The notes: generated by a model from the sequence alone, not told the origin. A stretch of 64,000 nt of DNA from Streptomyces sennicomposti (GCF_019890635.1 NZ_JAIOAB010000004.1:124001-188000); one strand, 5' to 3'; positions 8,370 to 17,443 are shown, counted from the first letter of the stretch. Numbers and translations are program-made.

Positions 8370-9263
8370 CCCGCCCGAGGGCGGCGACGGCCCCGGTGAC
8401 CGCCCGTCACCACCCTCGGGATGGCCCGCCGCCGCGCCCTCGCACTCTGCCGCTCCGGGCCGGTCCGGCCGCCGGTGCGGCGCGCCGACCGGCGCGTCGG
8501 CCGCAGGCTCGCGTCCGACGCGGTCCACCGGCCGACGCGGCCGAGGACCGTGGGCGGGGACGGCCGCGGACCGCCCACCGGCCGGGACACGGCCCGCCCG
8601 GGCCCGTCCCGGCGGCCGGGACGGCCCGCACCCGAGCAGGGGTCCGCTCCGGCCGTACGCCGACCGGCGTCGCGGCCACGAGGCTCCGGCCGGGATGGTC
8701 ACGAACCGGGATTGGTCACGGGCCGGGATGGTCACGAACCGTCAGCGGCCACGCCCGCCCACCGCCCACCGTCTGCCGTCTGCCGTCTGCCGTCTGCCGT
8801 CTGCCGTCTGCCGTCTGCCGACCGTCGCGGACCGTCCGGCCACTCGTGCTGCCACGGCCGCCGACCGTCCCGCCAGGGTGACCGGAGCCGACCCGGCGTC
8901 CCGGTCACCGGCCCCGGCCCCAGGCCGACGCGGTCGCGGACTGCCCTGCCGCCACGGCCCCTGCGGCACCCGGGCCGCCACTCGGGCCGCAAGGGTCCCC
9001 GGTCGGCTCCCCGGCCGCCGCCGCCCTCCACATCTGCCCCAGCCCCCGCCGTACTTCGCCCGCGGAGCGCCCCAAGCGCCCGCCCTCCGTGGGTCCGCGC
9101 CCCCGAAACGCGCGCCTCCCAAAACGCGCGCCCCTGAAACGCGCCTCCGACGCGCCCCCGAGGGCCGAGCACCGGCCCCGAAGCGTCCGCCTCCGCAGGA
9201 AGCCCAGGACGCCCCCGCCCCGCCCCGGCAGGCCCCGCCCGGGCGCGCGCCCGCCGGCGCGGC
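8370..9263. other. 894-bp repeat-rich gap with no credible gene
   Basis: Several long open frames cross this stretch on both strands, but all are low-complexity Arg/Pro/Ala translations without a family match, and they end in or run through repeats. Visible content is imperfect copies of a GATGGTCACGAACCGG-type unit near 8693-8743, a seven-fold heptamer array (8771-8819), and a CCGAAACGCGCGCC-type series near 9097-9165. It separates the NlpC/P60 gene from the convergent HATPase gene. Confidence 0.5.
8771..8819. repeat. Seven tandem copies of GTCTGCC
   Basis: Seven perfect head-to-tail copies of the heptamer GTCTGCC, 49 bases. The unit is not a multiple of three, so copy-number change would shift any reading frame; the three frames give the same LPSAVCR-type peptide repeat. 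No gene is supported here. Perfect identity suggests recent slippage. Confidence 0.95.
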
Positions 9264-9710
9264 TCAGCTAGCCGTCGCCGGGCGGTGGTCCCGTGGGGTC
9301 CACGGGAGTTCGATGCAGACCGTCTTGCCGCCCTCGCGGGTGGCTCTCACGCTCAGTCTGCCGCCGCACTCCGCGGCGAGCCACCGGATGATCACCATGC
9401 CCCGGCCGTTGTCCTGCTGGACGGCGGCCGGCAGCCGCTTGGGGAACCGGGGGTGGCTGTCGGTCACCCCGATGCGCAGCAGCTCGTCCCGCTCCAGGGC
9501 GAGGTCGACCGTGAAGGTGGGCGACTGCCCGAGGGTGTGCTGGACGGCGTTGGTGGCGAGTTCCGAGACGATGAGCCGCACGGTGTCGGCGGTCTCCGTC
9601 TGCGCCGGCAGACCCCACTCCGACAGGGTGTCCACCGCGTAGGAGCGGGCGGCGGAGACCGAGGCGGGCTCGCTCGGCAGAGTGACGGATGCTTCCAGAA
9701 GGTCTGCCAT
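9264..9710 (-). CDS. HATPase-type ATP-binding protein (anti-sigma/RsbW-like)
   Basis: 148 aa stand-alone GHKL ATPase. Visible are the N box VSELATNAVQHT (residues 55-66), the G1-type segment IGVTDSHPR, and the G2 box DNGRGMVII. This stand-alone type is very numerous in Streptomyces; some act as anti-sigma kinases and many are of unknown role. The ATG at 9710 starts MADLLEASVTLPSEP; the frame stays open upstream but without a convincing site. It is divergent from the XRE-DUF5753 and DUF397 pair, the usual partner set. Confidence 0.88.
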   Translation of the reverse strand: MADLLEASVTLPSEPASVSAARSYAVDTLSEWGLPAQTETADTVRLIVSELATNAVQHTLGQSPTFTVDLALERDELLRIGVTDSHPRFPKRLPAAVQQDNGRGMVIIRWLAAECGGRLSVRATREGGKTVCIELPWTPRDHRPATAS

Positions 9711-9988
9711 GGCGATGTCGTCCCTTTCCCACGGGGCCGTGGTCCGACACGGAGCGGATGGTTCGAGTACGGTCCCGGACTGGTGCTTCGCCGTCAGACT
9801 GCCATCACCGCGCGGGTCCTGGTGGCGATCCACCGAGATATGCATATATCTGTCGCTCGAAGCGGTGAACTCTGCGACGGCCGACCGTATGCGGCAGGGC
9901 TCGCTTCGCACCCGCGGGAGCCGGTCCCGCCCGGCGCGGCGCGGGCCGTCGCGGTCCGTCGCGGGGAGCCGGAGGGGAAGGAGAGCCC
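9711..9988. promoter_or_regulatory. Divergent promoter/operator region of the HATPase-XRE locus
   Basis: 278 bp between two divergent genes. At 9838-9847 lies ATATGCATAT, a perfect palindrome inside the most AT-rich stretch nearby (GAGATATGCATATATCTG), likely promoter elements for one or both directions. Immediately right is an inverted pair GTCGC (9852-9856) and GCGAC (about 9874-9878), a candidate binding site for the XRE protein. Confidence 0.45.
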
Positions 9989-10849
9989 ATGCAGCACGGT
10001 CCCGTGGTGCGCCGCCGCAAACTGGGCGCCGAACTGCGCGCACTGCGCACCGGCGCGGGTCTCACCAGCGGGCAGGCGGCCCGGCTGGTGGGCTGGCACC
10101 AGTCGAAGGTGAGCCGGATCGAGACCGGCACCAGCGGTGCGAAGCCGGCCGACGTGCGGCTGCTGCTGGACGCCTACGACGTCCACGACGCGCAGCTGCG
10201 CCGCCTGCTGCTGGCCCTGGCCGGCTCCGAGGACGGCGACGGCCGGCACCGCTGGTGGCACGCCTACCGCGGGGTCCTGCCGCCGACCTACCGGGACTTC
10301 ATCAGCCTGGAGTCGCAGGCGACCGCGATGCGCACCCTGGAGACCACGGTCGTGCCGGGACTGCTGCAGACGCCCGAGTACGCCCGTGCGGTGACCCGGG
10401 CCGCCGTGGACGGGCTCGACGAGGAGCGGCTGGACGCGCTGGTCGAGGTCCGCCTCGCCCGCCAGCACGTCCTGCGGGCCGATCCGCCGCTGGAGCTGAA
10501 CGCGGTGCTCGACGAGGCCGTACTGCATCGTGAGGTGGGCGGCCCTGAGGTCATGGCGCGCCAGCTGGAGCGGCTGGAGGAGGCGGCGCGGCTCCCGCAG
10601 GTGCGGTTGCAGGTACTGCCGTTCTCCGCCGGGGCGCACATCGGCGTCACCGGCCCTTTCGTCATCTTCTCCTTTTCTCACACTACTGATCTGGATGTGG
10701 TCGTTCTCGACCACTTGACGAGTAGCCACCATCTCGATCGGAAAGAAGACCTAGAGGCCTACACCGAGGCCTTCGACGCTCTTCGGTTCCACGCTCTGTC
10801 GGCCGAGGACTCGTCGGACTTCATCGCCGGGATGCGCCAGACCATGTGA
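9989..10849 (+). CDS. XRE-family regulator with DUF5753
   Basis: 286 aa. Residues 10-70 form a helix-turn-helix (LGAELRALRTGAGLTSGQAA, then WHQSKVSRIETG). Residues 95-270 form DUF5753, with typical FISLESQATAMRTLE, VVPGLLQTPEYARAV and LQVLPFSAGAH. This architecture is the WhiJ/AbaA-like regulator class controlling development or antibiotic production, always next to DUF397 proteins. The start has the ribosome site GGGGAAGGAGA-like sequence (GGAAGGAG) 6-8 bases upstream. Its binding site is probably in the divergent region to its left. Confidence 0.93.
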   Translation: MQHGPVVRRRKLGAELRALRTGAGLTSGQAARLVGWHQSKVSRIETGTSGAKPADVRLLLDAYDVHDAQLRRLLLALAGSEDGDGRHRWWHAYRGVLPPTYRDFISLESQATAMRTLETTVVPGLLQTPEYARAVTRAAVDGLDEERLDALVEVRLARQHVLRADPPLELNAVLDEAVLHREVGGPEVMARQLERLEEAARLPQVRLQVLPFSAGAHIGVTGPFVIFSFSHTTDLDVVVLDHLTSSHHLDRKEDLEAYTEAFDALRFHALSAEDSSDFIAGMRQTM

Positions 10850-10876
10850 CGGCGCGCGACCGAACAAGGAGGCATC

Positions 10877-11107
10877 ATGTCCGCTCCGCCGCGGCACGTA
10901 CCTTCCAGCGCCGATCTCCACGGTGTGCGGTGGCTGCGCAGCAGCTACAGCACGGGAGCGAACAACTGTGTGGAGACCGCCCGACCGGCCTCGGGGCCGG
11001 GCGCCGGACTGCTCGCCGTGCGCGACTCCAAGGCCCCCGCCGGGCCCGCGCTGCTCTTCTCCCCGGGCAGCTGGGCGGACTTCACGGCCGCGGCGCACCG
11101 GTTCTGA
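10877..11107 (+). CDS. DUF397 protein
   Basis: 76 aa. Typical DUF397 marks are WLRSSYSTGANNCVE (residues 19-33), VRDSKAP and the C-terminal FSPGSWADFTAA. It follows the XRE-DUF5753 gene by 27 bp, with GGAGG a few bases before the ATG, so the two are co-transcribed. In studied cases the small protein antagonises the DNA-binding partner, perhaps by direct contact; the mechanism here is inferred from family context only. Confidence 0.92.
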   Translation: MSAPPRHVPSSADLHGVRWLRSSYSTGANNCVETARPASGPGAGLLAVRDSKAPAGPALLFSPGSWADFTAAAHRF

Positions 11108-11150
11108 CGGCTATTCCGCCGAAGGCGACGCACGGCCGTGTCACGCCGAC

Positions 11151-12278
11151 TCATGGTCGCGTTTCGCCGATCACCCGCACAGCGCGTTCGATCTGCGCCC
11201 CGGAGAGGTCCGCACGGGCGGTCAGTCTGAGCCGTGAGATGCCGTCGGGCACGGACGGCGGGCGGAAGCAGCCCACCGCCAGGCCCGCCGCACGGCAGTC
11301 GGCCGCCCATCGCACGGCCGCCTCCGGGGACGGCGCGCGCACCGAGACCACCGCGGCGTCCGGGCGTACCGCCTCCAGACCCGCGGTGGTCAGGCGCGCG
11401 TGCAGGTCGGCCGCCACCGCGCGGGCCCGTTCCGCGCGTTCCGGCTCGTGGCGCAGCAGCCGCAGCGCGGCCAGGGCCGCGCCCGCCGCCGCGGGGGCGA
11501 GCCCGGTGTCGAAGATGAACGTCCGGGCCGCGTTGACCAGGTGTTCGATCACCCGGGCGGGTCCGAGGACGGCTCCGCCCTGGCTGCCGAGGGACTTGGA
11601 CAAGGTGGCCGTCACGACCACGTCGTCCGCGCCGGCGAGTCCCGCCGCGTGGGCCGCGCCGCGGCCGCCCGTGCCGAGGACGCCCAGGCCGTGCGCGTCG
11701 TCGACCACCACTCCCGCGCCCCGCTCCCGGCAGACCTCCGCGAACCGCGCCAGCGGGGCCGCGTCGCCGTCAACCGAGAAGACCGTGTCGGAGACCAGGA
11801 CCGCCGCTCCCTCGTGGGTGCCGAGCGCCTTGCGCACGGCCTCGGGGTCCGCGTGCGCGACGACCTGGGTGGTGGCGCGCGCCAGCCGGCAGCCGTCGAT
11901 GAGGGAGGCGTGGTTGCCCGCGTCGGAGACGATCAGCGAGCCGTGCGGGGCGAGCGCGGTGACGGCGGCGAGGTTGGCGGCGTAGCCGGAGGAGAACACG
12001 AGCGCCGCCTCGAAGCCGCAGAACTCCGCGAGTTCGCGCTCCAGTTCGGTGTGCAGTTCGGTGGTGCCGGTGACCAGGCGGGAGCCGGTGGCGCCGCCGC
12101 CCCAGGTGCGCGCCGCGCGTGCCGCGCCCTCGGTCACCTCGGGGTGCCGGGCCAGGCCGAGGTAGTCGTTGCTGGCGAGGTCCAGCAGGGGCGAGTCGGC
12201 GGGGCGGGGGCGCAGGGTCCGTACCAGCCCGGCGCGGCGGCGTGCGTCCGCCTGCTCGTCGATCCAGCCGAACGCCAT
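11151..12278 (-). CDS. bioF: 8-amino-7-oxononanoate synthase
   Basis: 375 aa PLP enzyme joining pimeloyl thioester and alanine, the first ring-forming step of biotin synthesis. Motifs are [11 protein letters not shown] near the N-terminus, [27 protein letters not shown] and the PLP lysine in [13 protein letters not shown]. The ATG at 12278 follows GGAGG by four bases. It is divergent from bioB across a 148-bp control region. Genes for pimelate supply are not in this window. C-terminal Arg/Leu content fits family length. Confidence 0.96.
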   Translation of the reverse strand: MAFGWIDEQADARRRAGLVRTLRPRPADSPLLDLASNDYLGLARHPEVTEGAARAARTWGGGATGSRLVTGTTELHTELERELAEFCGFEAALVFSSGYAANLAAVTALAPHGSLIVSDAGNHASLIDGCRLARATTQVVAHADPEAVRKALGTHEGAAVLVSDTVFSVDGDAAPLARFAEVCRERGAGVVVDDAHGLGVLGTGGRGAAHAAGLAGADDVVVTATLSKSLGSQGGAVLGPARVIEHLVNAARTFIFDTGLAPAAAGAALAALRLLRHEPERAERARAVAADLHARLTTAGLEAVRPDAAVVSVRAPSPEAAVRWAADCRAAGLAVGCFRPPSVPDGISRLRLTARADLSGAQIERAVRVIGETRP

Positions 12279-12426
12279 GGTTCCTCCGGGGGCTTTTGTA
12301 GGCAGTGGACAGACCCTAGCGGCACGACCCGCTGCCCATGGTGTGGCGATACCCACACGTCGATCCGTCTCTGTTGTGCAAACTCTCCTTGGCCGCGGGC
12401 CGTCCGGTAGGCCAGGATCGGCTTTC
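12279..12426. promoter_or_regulatory. bioF-bioB divergent control region
   Basis: 148 bp between the two divergent biotin transcripts. A perfect inverted repeat GTGTGG-CGATAC-CCACAC lies at 12341-12358, near the middle, and the AT-richest part (CTCTGTTGTGCAAACTCTCC) lies at about 12370-12389. The repeat is a good candidate for a biotin repressor operator controlling both directions. Which repressor binds is unknown; I see no birA or bioQ gene in the window. Confidence 0.5.
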
Positions 12427-13683
12427 ATGGACCTGCTGAACACGCTGGTGGACAAGGGGCTTCGGCGCGAACTGCCGACCCGCGAGGAAGCTCTGGCCGT
12501 GCTGGCCACCTCCGACGACGACCTGCTCGATGTGGTGGCGGCGGCCGGCAAGGTGCGCCGCCACTGGTTCGGGCGGCGGGTGAAACTCAACTATCTCGTC
12601 AACCTCAAGTCCGGCCTGTGCCCCGAGGACTGCTCCTACTGCTCCCAGCGGCTCGGCTCGAAGGCGGACATCCTCAAGTACACGTGGCTCAAGCCCGACC
12701 AGGCCTCCGAGGCCGCGGCGGCGGGGCTGGCCGGCGGCGCCAAGCGCGTCTGCCTGGTGGCCAGCGGGCGCGGTCCGACGGACCGGGACGTGGACCGGGT
12801 CTCGGAGACCATCAGGACCATCAAGGAGCAGAACGAGGGCGTCGAGGTGTGCGCCTGTCTCGGGCTGCTCTCCGACGGCCAGGCGGAGCGGCTGCGCGCG
12901 GCCGGCGCCGACGCGTACAACCACAACCTGAACACCTCCGAGTCGACGTACGGCGACATCACCACCACCCACACGTACGCCGATCGGGTGGACACGGTGC
13001 ACAAGGCGCACGCGGCCGGGCTGTCGGCCTGCTCGGGTCTCATCGCCGGCATGGGCGAGAGCGACGAGGACCTGGTGGACGTGGTCTACTCGCTGCGCGA
13101 GCTGGACCCGGACTCCGTTCCGGTGAACTTCCTGATCCCGTTCGAGGGGACCCCGCTCGCCAAGGAGTGGAACCTGACCCCGCAGCGCTGCCTGCGGATC
13201 CTCGCGATGGTCCGGTTCGTCTGCCCGGACGTGGAGGTCCGGATCGCGGGCGGCCGCGAGGTGCATCTGCGCTCGATGCAGCCGCTCGCGCTGCACCTGG
13301 CCAACTCCATCTTCCTGGGCGACTACCTGACCAGCGAGGGCCAGGCCGGCAAGGCGGACCTGGAGATGATCGCGGACGCCGGGTTCGAGGTGGAGGGCGC
13401 CGACCAGGTGACCCTGCCTCAGCACCGGGCGGCGGGCGGCGGTTGCGGCTCGCACGCGGTGGCGGCCGACAGCGGGGCGCCGGAAGGCGCCGCCGGGTGC
13501 GGCTCGCACGAGGGCGCGGGCTGCGGCTCGCACGAGGGCGCCGGGTGCGGGTCGCACGGGGGCGGCGGGGTGTGCGGTTCGGTCCCCGCCACGGCCGCCG
13601 AGCCGAAGGCCAACGAGCCCCGCACGGACCTGGTGGCGGTCCGCCGCCGGGGCGCCGGAACGGACCTCGCGCCCAATGCCTGA
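12427..13683 (+). CDS. bioB: Biotin synthase with Cys/His repeat tail
   Basis: 418 aa radical-SAM enzyme that inserts sulfur into dethiobiotin. The [4Fe-4S] motif CPEDCSYC supplies Cys65, Cys69 and Cys72; [19 protein letters not shown] and the auxiliary-cluster region with [12 protein letters not shown] follow. The core ends near residue 335. A tail of about 80 residues then holds GCGSH four times (Cys340, 358, 366, 374) and one more Cys383. The tail is encoded by partly perfect 24-bp DNA repeats. The ATG at 12427 gives the standard start [12 protein letters not shown]; the frame is open further upstream but overlaps bioF's control region. First gene of bioB-bioA-bioD. Confidence 0.96.
   Translation: MDLLNTLVDKGLRRELPTREEALAVLATSDDDLLDVVAAAGKVRRHWFGRRVKLNYLVNLKSGLCPEDCSYCSQRLGSKADILKYTWLKPDQASEAAAAGLAGGAKRVCLVASGRGPTDRDVDRVSETIRTIKEQNEGVEVCACLGLLSDGQAERLRAAGADAYNHNLNTSESTYGDITTTHTYADRVDTVHKAHAAGLSACSGLIAGMGESDEDLVDVVYSLRELDPDSVPVNFLIPFEGTPLAKEWNLTPQRCLRILAMVRFVCPDVEVRIAGGREVHLRSMQPLALHLANSIFLGDYLTSEGQAGKADLEMIADAGFEVEGADQVTLPQHRAAGGGCGSHAVAADSGAPEGAAGCGSHEGAGCGSHEGAGCGSHGGGGVCGSVPATAAEPKANEPRTDLVAVRRRGAGTDLAPNA
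13492..13563 (+). repeat. Three 24-bp in-frame repeats in the bioB 3' end
   Basis: Three near-identical 24-base units, each encoding AGCGSHEG or a close variant. The unit length is a multiple of three, so gain or loss of copies keeps the bioA-coupled frame. An earlier, diverged GCGSH copy lies at 13441-13455. Confidence 0.85.
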
Positions 13684-14974
13684 GGGGTCCGATCCGTACG
13701 GTCCGGGCGTGGCCGGGCTGCTCGACCTGGACCGGCGGCACGTGTGGCATCCGTACGGTCCGATGCCCGGCCGGCAGGAACCGCTCGTCGTGGAGTCGGC
13801 GAGCGGGGTGCGGCTCAGGCTCGCGGACGGTTCGGGCGAGCTGGTCGACGGCATGTCCTCCTGGTGGGCCGCGATCCACGGCTACAACCACCCGGTGCTC
13901 AACGAGGCGGTCCGCGAGCAGTTGGAGCGGATGAGTCATGTGATGTTCGGCGGGCTCACCCACGAGCCCGCCGTCCGCCTGGCGAAGCTCCTTGTCGACA
14001 TGTCGCCCGATGGTCTCGAGCACGTGTTCCTCGCCGACTCCGGCTCGGTGTCGGTCGAGGTCGCCGTCAAGATGTGCCTGCAGTACTGGCGTTCGCTCGG
14101 CCGCCCGGCCAAGCGGCGGCTGCTGACCTGGCGGGGCGGCTACCACGGGGACACCTGGCAGCCGATGTCCGTGTGCGACCCCGAGGGCGGGATGCACGAG
14201 CTGTGGGCCGGGGTGCTGCCGCGCCAGATCTTCGCGGACGCCCCGCCGGCCGGGTACGAGGAGGCGTACGCCGCCCACCTGCGCGAGCTGGTCGAACGGC
14301 ACGCGGACGAACTGGCCGCCGTGATCGTCGAACCGGTGGTGCAGGGCGCGGGCGGCATGCGGTTCCACTCCCCCGCGTATCTGCGCGTGCTGCGCGAGGT
14401 GTGCGACGCGCACGACGTGCTGCTGGTGTTCGACGAGATCGCGACCGGGTTCGGCCGCACCGGCGCGCTGTTCGCGGCGGAGCACGCGGCGGTGACTCCG
14501 GACGTGATGTGCGTGGGCAAGGCGCTGACCGGCGGTTATCTGACGATGGCGGCGACGCTGTGCACCGCGCGGGTGGCCGAGGGGATCTCGCGCGGCGAGG
14601 TGCCGGTGCTGGCGCACGGCCCGACGTTCATGGGCAACCCGCTGGCGGCGGCCGTGGCCTGCGCCTCGATCGAACTGCTGCTCGGCCAGGACTGGCGTAC
14701 GGAGGTCAAGCGGATCGAGGCGGGTCTGCGCGAGGGCCTGGCGCTGGCGGCGGAGCTGCCTGGGGTCCGGGACGTACGGGTCCTCGGCGCGATCGGCGTG
14801 GTCCAGCTCGACCACCCGGTGGACATGGCGGCGGCGACCCGGGCCGCCGTGCGCGAGGGCGTATGGCTGCGGCCGTTCCGGGACCTGGTGTACACGATGC
14901 CGCCGTACGTCACGGGCGACGTGGACGTGGCACGGATCGCGCGCGCGGTGTGCGCGGCGGCGCGGGAGGGATGA
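13676..14974 (+). CDS. bioA: Adenosylmethionine-8-amino-7-oxononanoate aminotransferase
   Basis: 432 aa class-III aminotransferase using SAM as amino donor to make 7,8-diaminopelargonate. Marks are HVWHPYGPM and [14 protein letters not shown] near the N-terminus, the [12 protein letters not shown] stretch, [19 protein letters not shown] and the PLP lysine in [18 protein letters not shown]. It overlaps the end of bioB by 8 bp, so translation is coupled. Length fits the family. Confidence 0.97.
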   Translation: MPEGSDPYGPGVAGLLDLDRRHVWHPYGPMPGRQEPLVVESASGVRLRLADGSGELVDGMSSWWAAIHGYNHPVLNEAVREQLERMSHVMFGGLTHEPAVRLAKLLVDMSPDGLEHVFLADSGSVSVEVAVKMCLQYWRSLGRPAKRRLLTWRGGYHGDTWQPMSVCDPEGGMHELWAGVLPRQIFADAPPAGYEEAYAAHLRELVERHADELAAVIVEPVVQGAGGMRFHSPAYLRVLREVCDAHDVLLVFDEIATGFGRTGALFAAEHAAVTPDVMCVGKALTGGYLTMAATLCTARVAEGISRGEVPVLAHGPTFMGNPLAAAVACASIELLLGQDWRTEVKRIEAGLREGLALAAELPGVRDVRVLGAIGVVQLDHPVDMAAATRAAVREGVWLRPFRDLVYTMPPYVTGDVDVARIARAVCAAAREG

Positions 14975-14975
14975 G

Positions 14976-15704
14976 ATGCCGGTACTGGTGATCACGGGCA
15001 CGGGCACGGAGGTCGGCAAGACCGTCACCACGGCCGCCGTCGCGGCGGCGGCCGTGGCGGCCGGCCGGTCGGTGGCCGTGCTGAAGGCCGCGCAGACGGG
15101 CGTGGGCCCGCACGAGCGCGGGGACGGCGCGGAGGTGGAGCGGCTGGCCGGCGCCGTGACCTGGGCCGAAGTCGCCCGCTACCCGGAGCCGCTGGCGCCC
15201 GGCACGGCCGCGCTGCGGGCCGGACGCCCTCCGGTGCGCCCGCAGGAGGTGGCCGAGGCCGCGGCCAAGCTGGCCACCGGGCACGATCTGGTGCTGGTGG
15301 AGGGCGCGGGCGGGCTGCTCGTGCGGTTCGACGACGCGGGCGGGACCCTCGCGGACGCGGCGCAGTTGCTGCGGGCGCCGGTGCTGGTGGTCGCCTCCGC
15401 CGGTCTGGGCACCCTGAACGTCACCGAGCTGACCGCCCGTGAGCTGCGCTCGCGCGAGCTGGACCTGCTCGGTGTGGTGATCGGCAGCTGGCCCGCCGAG
15501 CCCGGTCTCGCCGACCGCTGCAACGTCGCCGACCTGCCGCAGGTGGCCGGCGCGCCGCTCCTGGGCGCGCTGCCCGAGGGAGCCGGGGGCCTGGCGCCCG
15601 ACGCCTTCCGGGCGGCCGCCCCCGGCTGGCTGGCGCCGCGGCTGAACGGCCGGTGGGACGCGGCGGCGTTCACCGTGCGGGAGGCTCCGCCGCCGTTCGC
15701 GTGA
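14976..15704 (+). CDS. bioD: Dethiobiotin synthetase
   Basis: 242 aa ATP-dependent ligase closing the ureido ring. The P-loop GTGTEVGKT (residues 7-15), the substrate lysine in LKAAQTG, VEGAGGLLVRF and the adenine-site region around VVIGSWPAEPGL are visible. It begins one base after the bioA stop and ends the biotin transcript. It is slightly longer at its C-terminus than many homologues. Confidence 0.96.
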   Translation: MPVLVITGTGTEVGKTVTTAAVAAAAVAAGRSVAVLKAAQTGVGPHERGDGAEVERLAGAVTWAEVARYPEPLAPGTAALRAGRPPVRPQEVAEAAAKLATGHDLVLVEGAGGLLVRFDDAGGTLADAAQLLRAPVLVVASAGLGTLNVTELTARELRSRELDLLGVVIGSWPAEPGLADRCNVADLPQVAGAPLLGALPEGAGGLAPDAFRAAAPGWLAPRLNGRWDAAAFTVREAPPPFA

Positions 15705-15791
15705 CCGGACGTCTCCCGGGGGCTTCCGCGTGTGGCCGGGCCGTGCGCGGGGAGACTTCCCCGTAGGCCCGTCCTGTCTCGGGAGGCAGCC

Positions 15792-16502
15792 ATGCCGCTA
15801 CGGTCCACCGGCTTCGGCGAGGTGACGCGGGACCCCGTCCGCCATCCGCTGTTCGCGCGCTGCTACGACCGGTTCAGCGTGGCGGCGGAGACCCGGGTGG
15901 GCATGGCGGGCATACGGGAGCGGCTGCTGGCCGGACTGTCCGGGCGGGTGATCGAGATCGGCGCCGGGAACGGGCTGAACTTCGCGCACTACCCGGGCGC
16001 GGTCTCGGAGGTCGTCGCGGTCGAGCCCGAGCGGCTGCTGCGCCACAAGGCGGTGGCGGCGGCGCTGCGCGCCGAGGTGCCGGTCGATGTGGTGCCGGGC
16101 TGCGCGGAGGCGCTGCCGGTCAAGAGCGAGGCCTTCGACGGGGTGGTGCTGTCGCTGGTGCTGTGCAGCGTGCGCGATCTGCCGCGGGCCCTCGCCGAGG
16201 TGCGGCGGGTACTGCGGCCGGGCGGCGAGGTGCGGTTCTTCGAGCACGGCAGGGGCGGCGGCCCGGCGATGGCCCTCACCCAGCGGGCCCTGGACCGCAC
16301 GGTGTGGCCGCTGCTGACCGGCGGCTGCCATCTGTCCCGGGACCCGGTCGCCGCCCTGCGCGACGCCGGGTTCACGCTCGGGCCCTACCGGCGGGTGCTG
16401 ATGCCGGAGACGGGACCGGTCCTGCCGGCCTCCTACTGCTCGCTCGGCACGGCCTGGCGGCCGCCGGCGGAGGACGAGCCGGCCGCGGCCACCGGCCGCT
16501 GA
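15792..16502 (+). CDS. Class I SAM-dependent methyltransferase
   Basis: 236 aa. The SAM-binding core is clear: VIEIGAGNGLNFAHYPG (motif I), VVAVEPER, then GVVLSLVLCSVRDLPRALAEVRRVLRPGG with the motif IV/post-motif pattern, and FFEHGRGGGPAM. The type resembles the METTL7/UbiE-like group acting on small molecules; the substrate cannot be read from sequence. The ATG at 15792 follows GGGAGG. It trails the biotin genes by 87 bp but lacks an obvious role in biotin synthesis. Its stop codon lies inside a 74-bp tandem duplication. Confidence 0.88.
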   Translation: MPLRSTGFGEVTRDPVRHPLFARCYDRFSVAAETRVGMAGIRERLLAGLSGRVIEIGAGNGLNFAHYPGAVSEVVAVEPERLLRHKAVAAALRAEVPVDVVPGCAEALPVKSEAFDGVVLSLVLCSVRDLPRALAEVRRVLRPGGEVRFFEHGRGGGPAMALTQRALDRTVWPLLTGGCHLSRDPVAALRDAGFTLGPYRRVLMPETGPVLPASYCSLGTAWRPPAEDEPAAATGR

Positions 16503-16643
16503 TCAGGCAGTCGGCCGCCCGACCGGACCATCCACTGCCGCGCCGAAGCCCGCACCGCCCGGCTCCCAGCCGCTGATCACGCAGTCGGCCGCCCGGCCGG
16601 ACCGCCCACCGCCGTGCCGAAGCGCCGAACCGCCCGGCTCCCG
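16496..16643. repeat. 74-bp tandem duplication
   Basis: Two imperfect 74-base copies, 16496-16569 and 16570-16643, each starting CCGCTGATCA and containing CGCAGTCGGCCGCCC-like sequence. The first copy holds the methyltransferase stop codon. To the right, up to 16812, are further imperfect copies of GGTCGGCTCGCCGA and CTCCGGCC. The whole 16503-16812 gap has no credible gene; the open frames through it are low-complexity. Confidence 0.8.
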
Positions 16644-16812
16644 GCCGGTTCGCGCAACACCTCGGGCTTCCGGACGGTTCGCGGAACCGCCCGGCGCTCG
16701 GCCGGGCCACGCGGTCTTCGGTCGGCTCGCCGAGCGTCTCGGGCCTCCGGCCGACCCGCTGAACACCCCGGCGTCGGGTCGGCTCGCCGAACACCTCGGC
16801 CCTCCGGCCCGG

Positions 16813-17187
16813 TCACAGGCTCCACTGGCGCAGTGCGCGGGCGATGTCGTCCACCGACGCCTCGCCGCTCTTGACCAGACGGGCCAGATCGCGCACCTGT
16901 TCGGGCGAGGTGACGACCTTCAGTCCGCTGGCGACCAGATAGGCGTAGGCGACCGCGGAGGCGAACAGGGCGTTGGACCGCTCCAGCGCCGGGACGTGCA
17001 CGAGGAGCTGGAGCAGCGCGGCGGCCCGGGCGTGCGGGGTGTCGTAGACGGGGACGTCGAAGATCTCGGCCCGGTGCCGCGCCACCGCGGCGACGAGGGC
17101 GCCCCAGTCGGTGACCTGCGGGTCTCCGGGCGTCATCCGCTCCGCGAGCATGAGCAGCCATGCGAGGTCGATGCTGAGATCGCTCAA
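16813..17187 (-). CDS. Fic/Doc-like toxin-type protein with degenerate motif
   Basis: 124 aa, all helical by appearance. It fits the small Streptomyces group annotated as the Fic/Doc-like partner of an RHH antitoxin: IDLAWLLMLAERMTPGDPQV at the N-terminus and a Doc-like core around residues 60-95. Where Doc has an HxFxDANKR loop, this protein reads HVPALERSNALF, keeping the His but lacking the anion-binding Gly/Ala-Asn-Lys-Arg pattern. It may therefore be inactive as a kinase/AMP transferase or act differently. It begins four bases after the antitoxin gene's stop, on one transcript. Confidence 0.7.
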   Translation of the reverse strand: MSDLSIDLAWLLMLAERMTPGDPQVTDWGALVAAVARHRAEIFDVPVYDTPHARAAALLQLLVHVPALERSNALFASAVAYAYLVASGLKVVTSPEQVRDLARLVKSGEASVDDIARALRQWSL

Positions 17188-17191
17188 GGGA

Positions 17192-17443
17192 TCAGTGACG
17201 GCCTTCGCTCCGGCGGACGCGGTGGCCCTCGCGGTCCGCCCCGAACTCCTCCGCGAAGACGCTCTCGTAACTCTTCATGAAGTCGGCCGCGGCCTCCACG
17301 AAGGTGTGGCCGACCTCGCCCGTGTCCTGGCGGACCAGCTCCTCGATGTAGCGGTTGACGCTCATGCCGCGGGCGAGCGCGCGTTCCCGGGCGGCGCGGG
17401 CGGTGCCCTCGTCCACCCTCACGTTCAACTGGGTCTTGGCCAT
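17192..17443 (-). CDS. Ribbon-helix-helix antitoxin
   Basis: 83 aa. Residues 1-40 are an RHH DNA-binding domain: TQLNVRVDEGTARAARERAL, then GMSVNRYIEELVRQD. The C-terminal half is charged (FMKSYESVFAEEFGADREGH) and would wrap the partner. It is first in a two-gene unit with the Fic/Doc-like gene. Auto-repression at its own promoter (17444-17500) is expected from the family. Confidence 0.85.
   Translation of the reverse strand: MAKTQLNVRVDEGTARAARERALARGMSVNRYIEELVRQDTGEVGHTFVEAAADFMKSYESVFAEEFGADREGHRVRRSEGRH

Noticed and set aside
8771..8819. CRISPR-like array
   Set aside because: Seven-base units without spacers are a simple tandem repeat; no cas genes are present.
9755..9790. tRNA T-loop-like GGTTCGAGT
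   Set aside because: No acceptor, D or anticodon stems fit around it.
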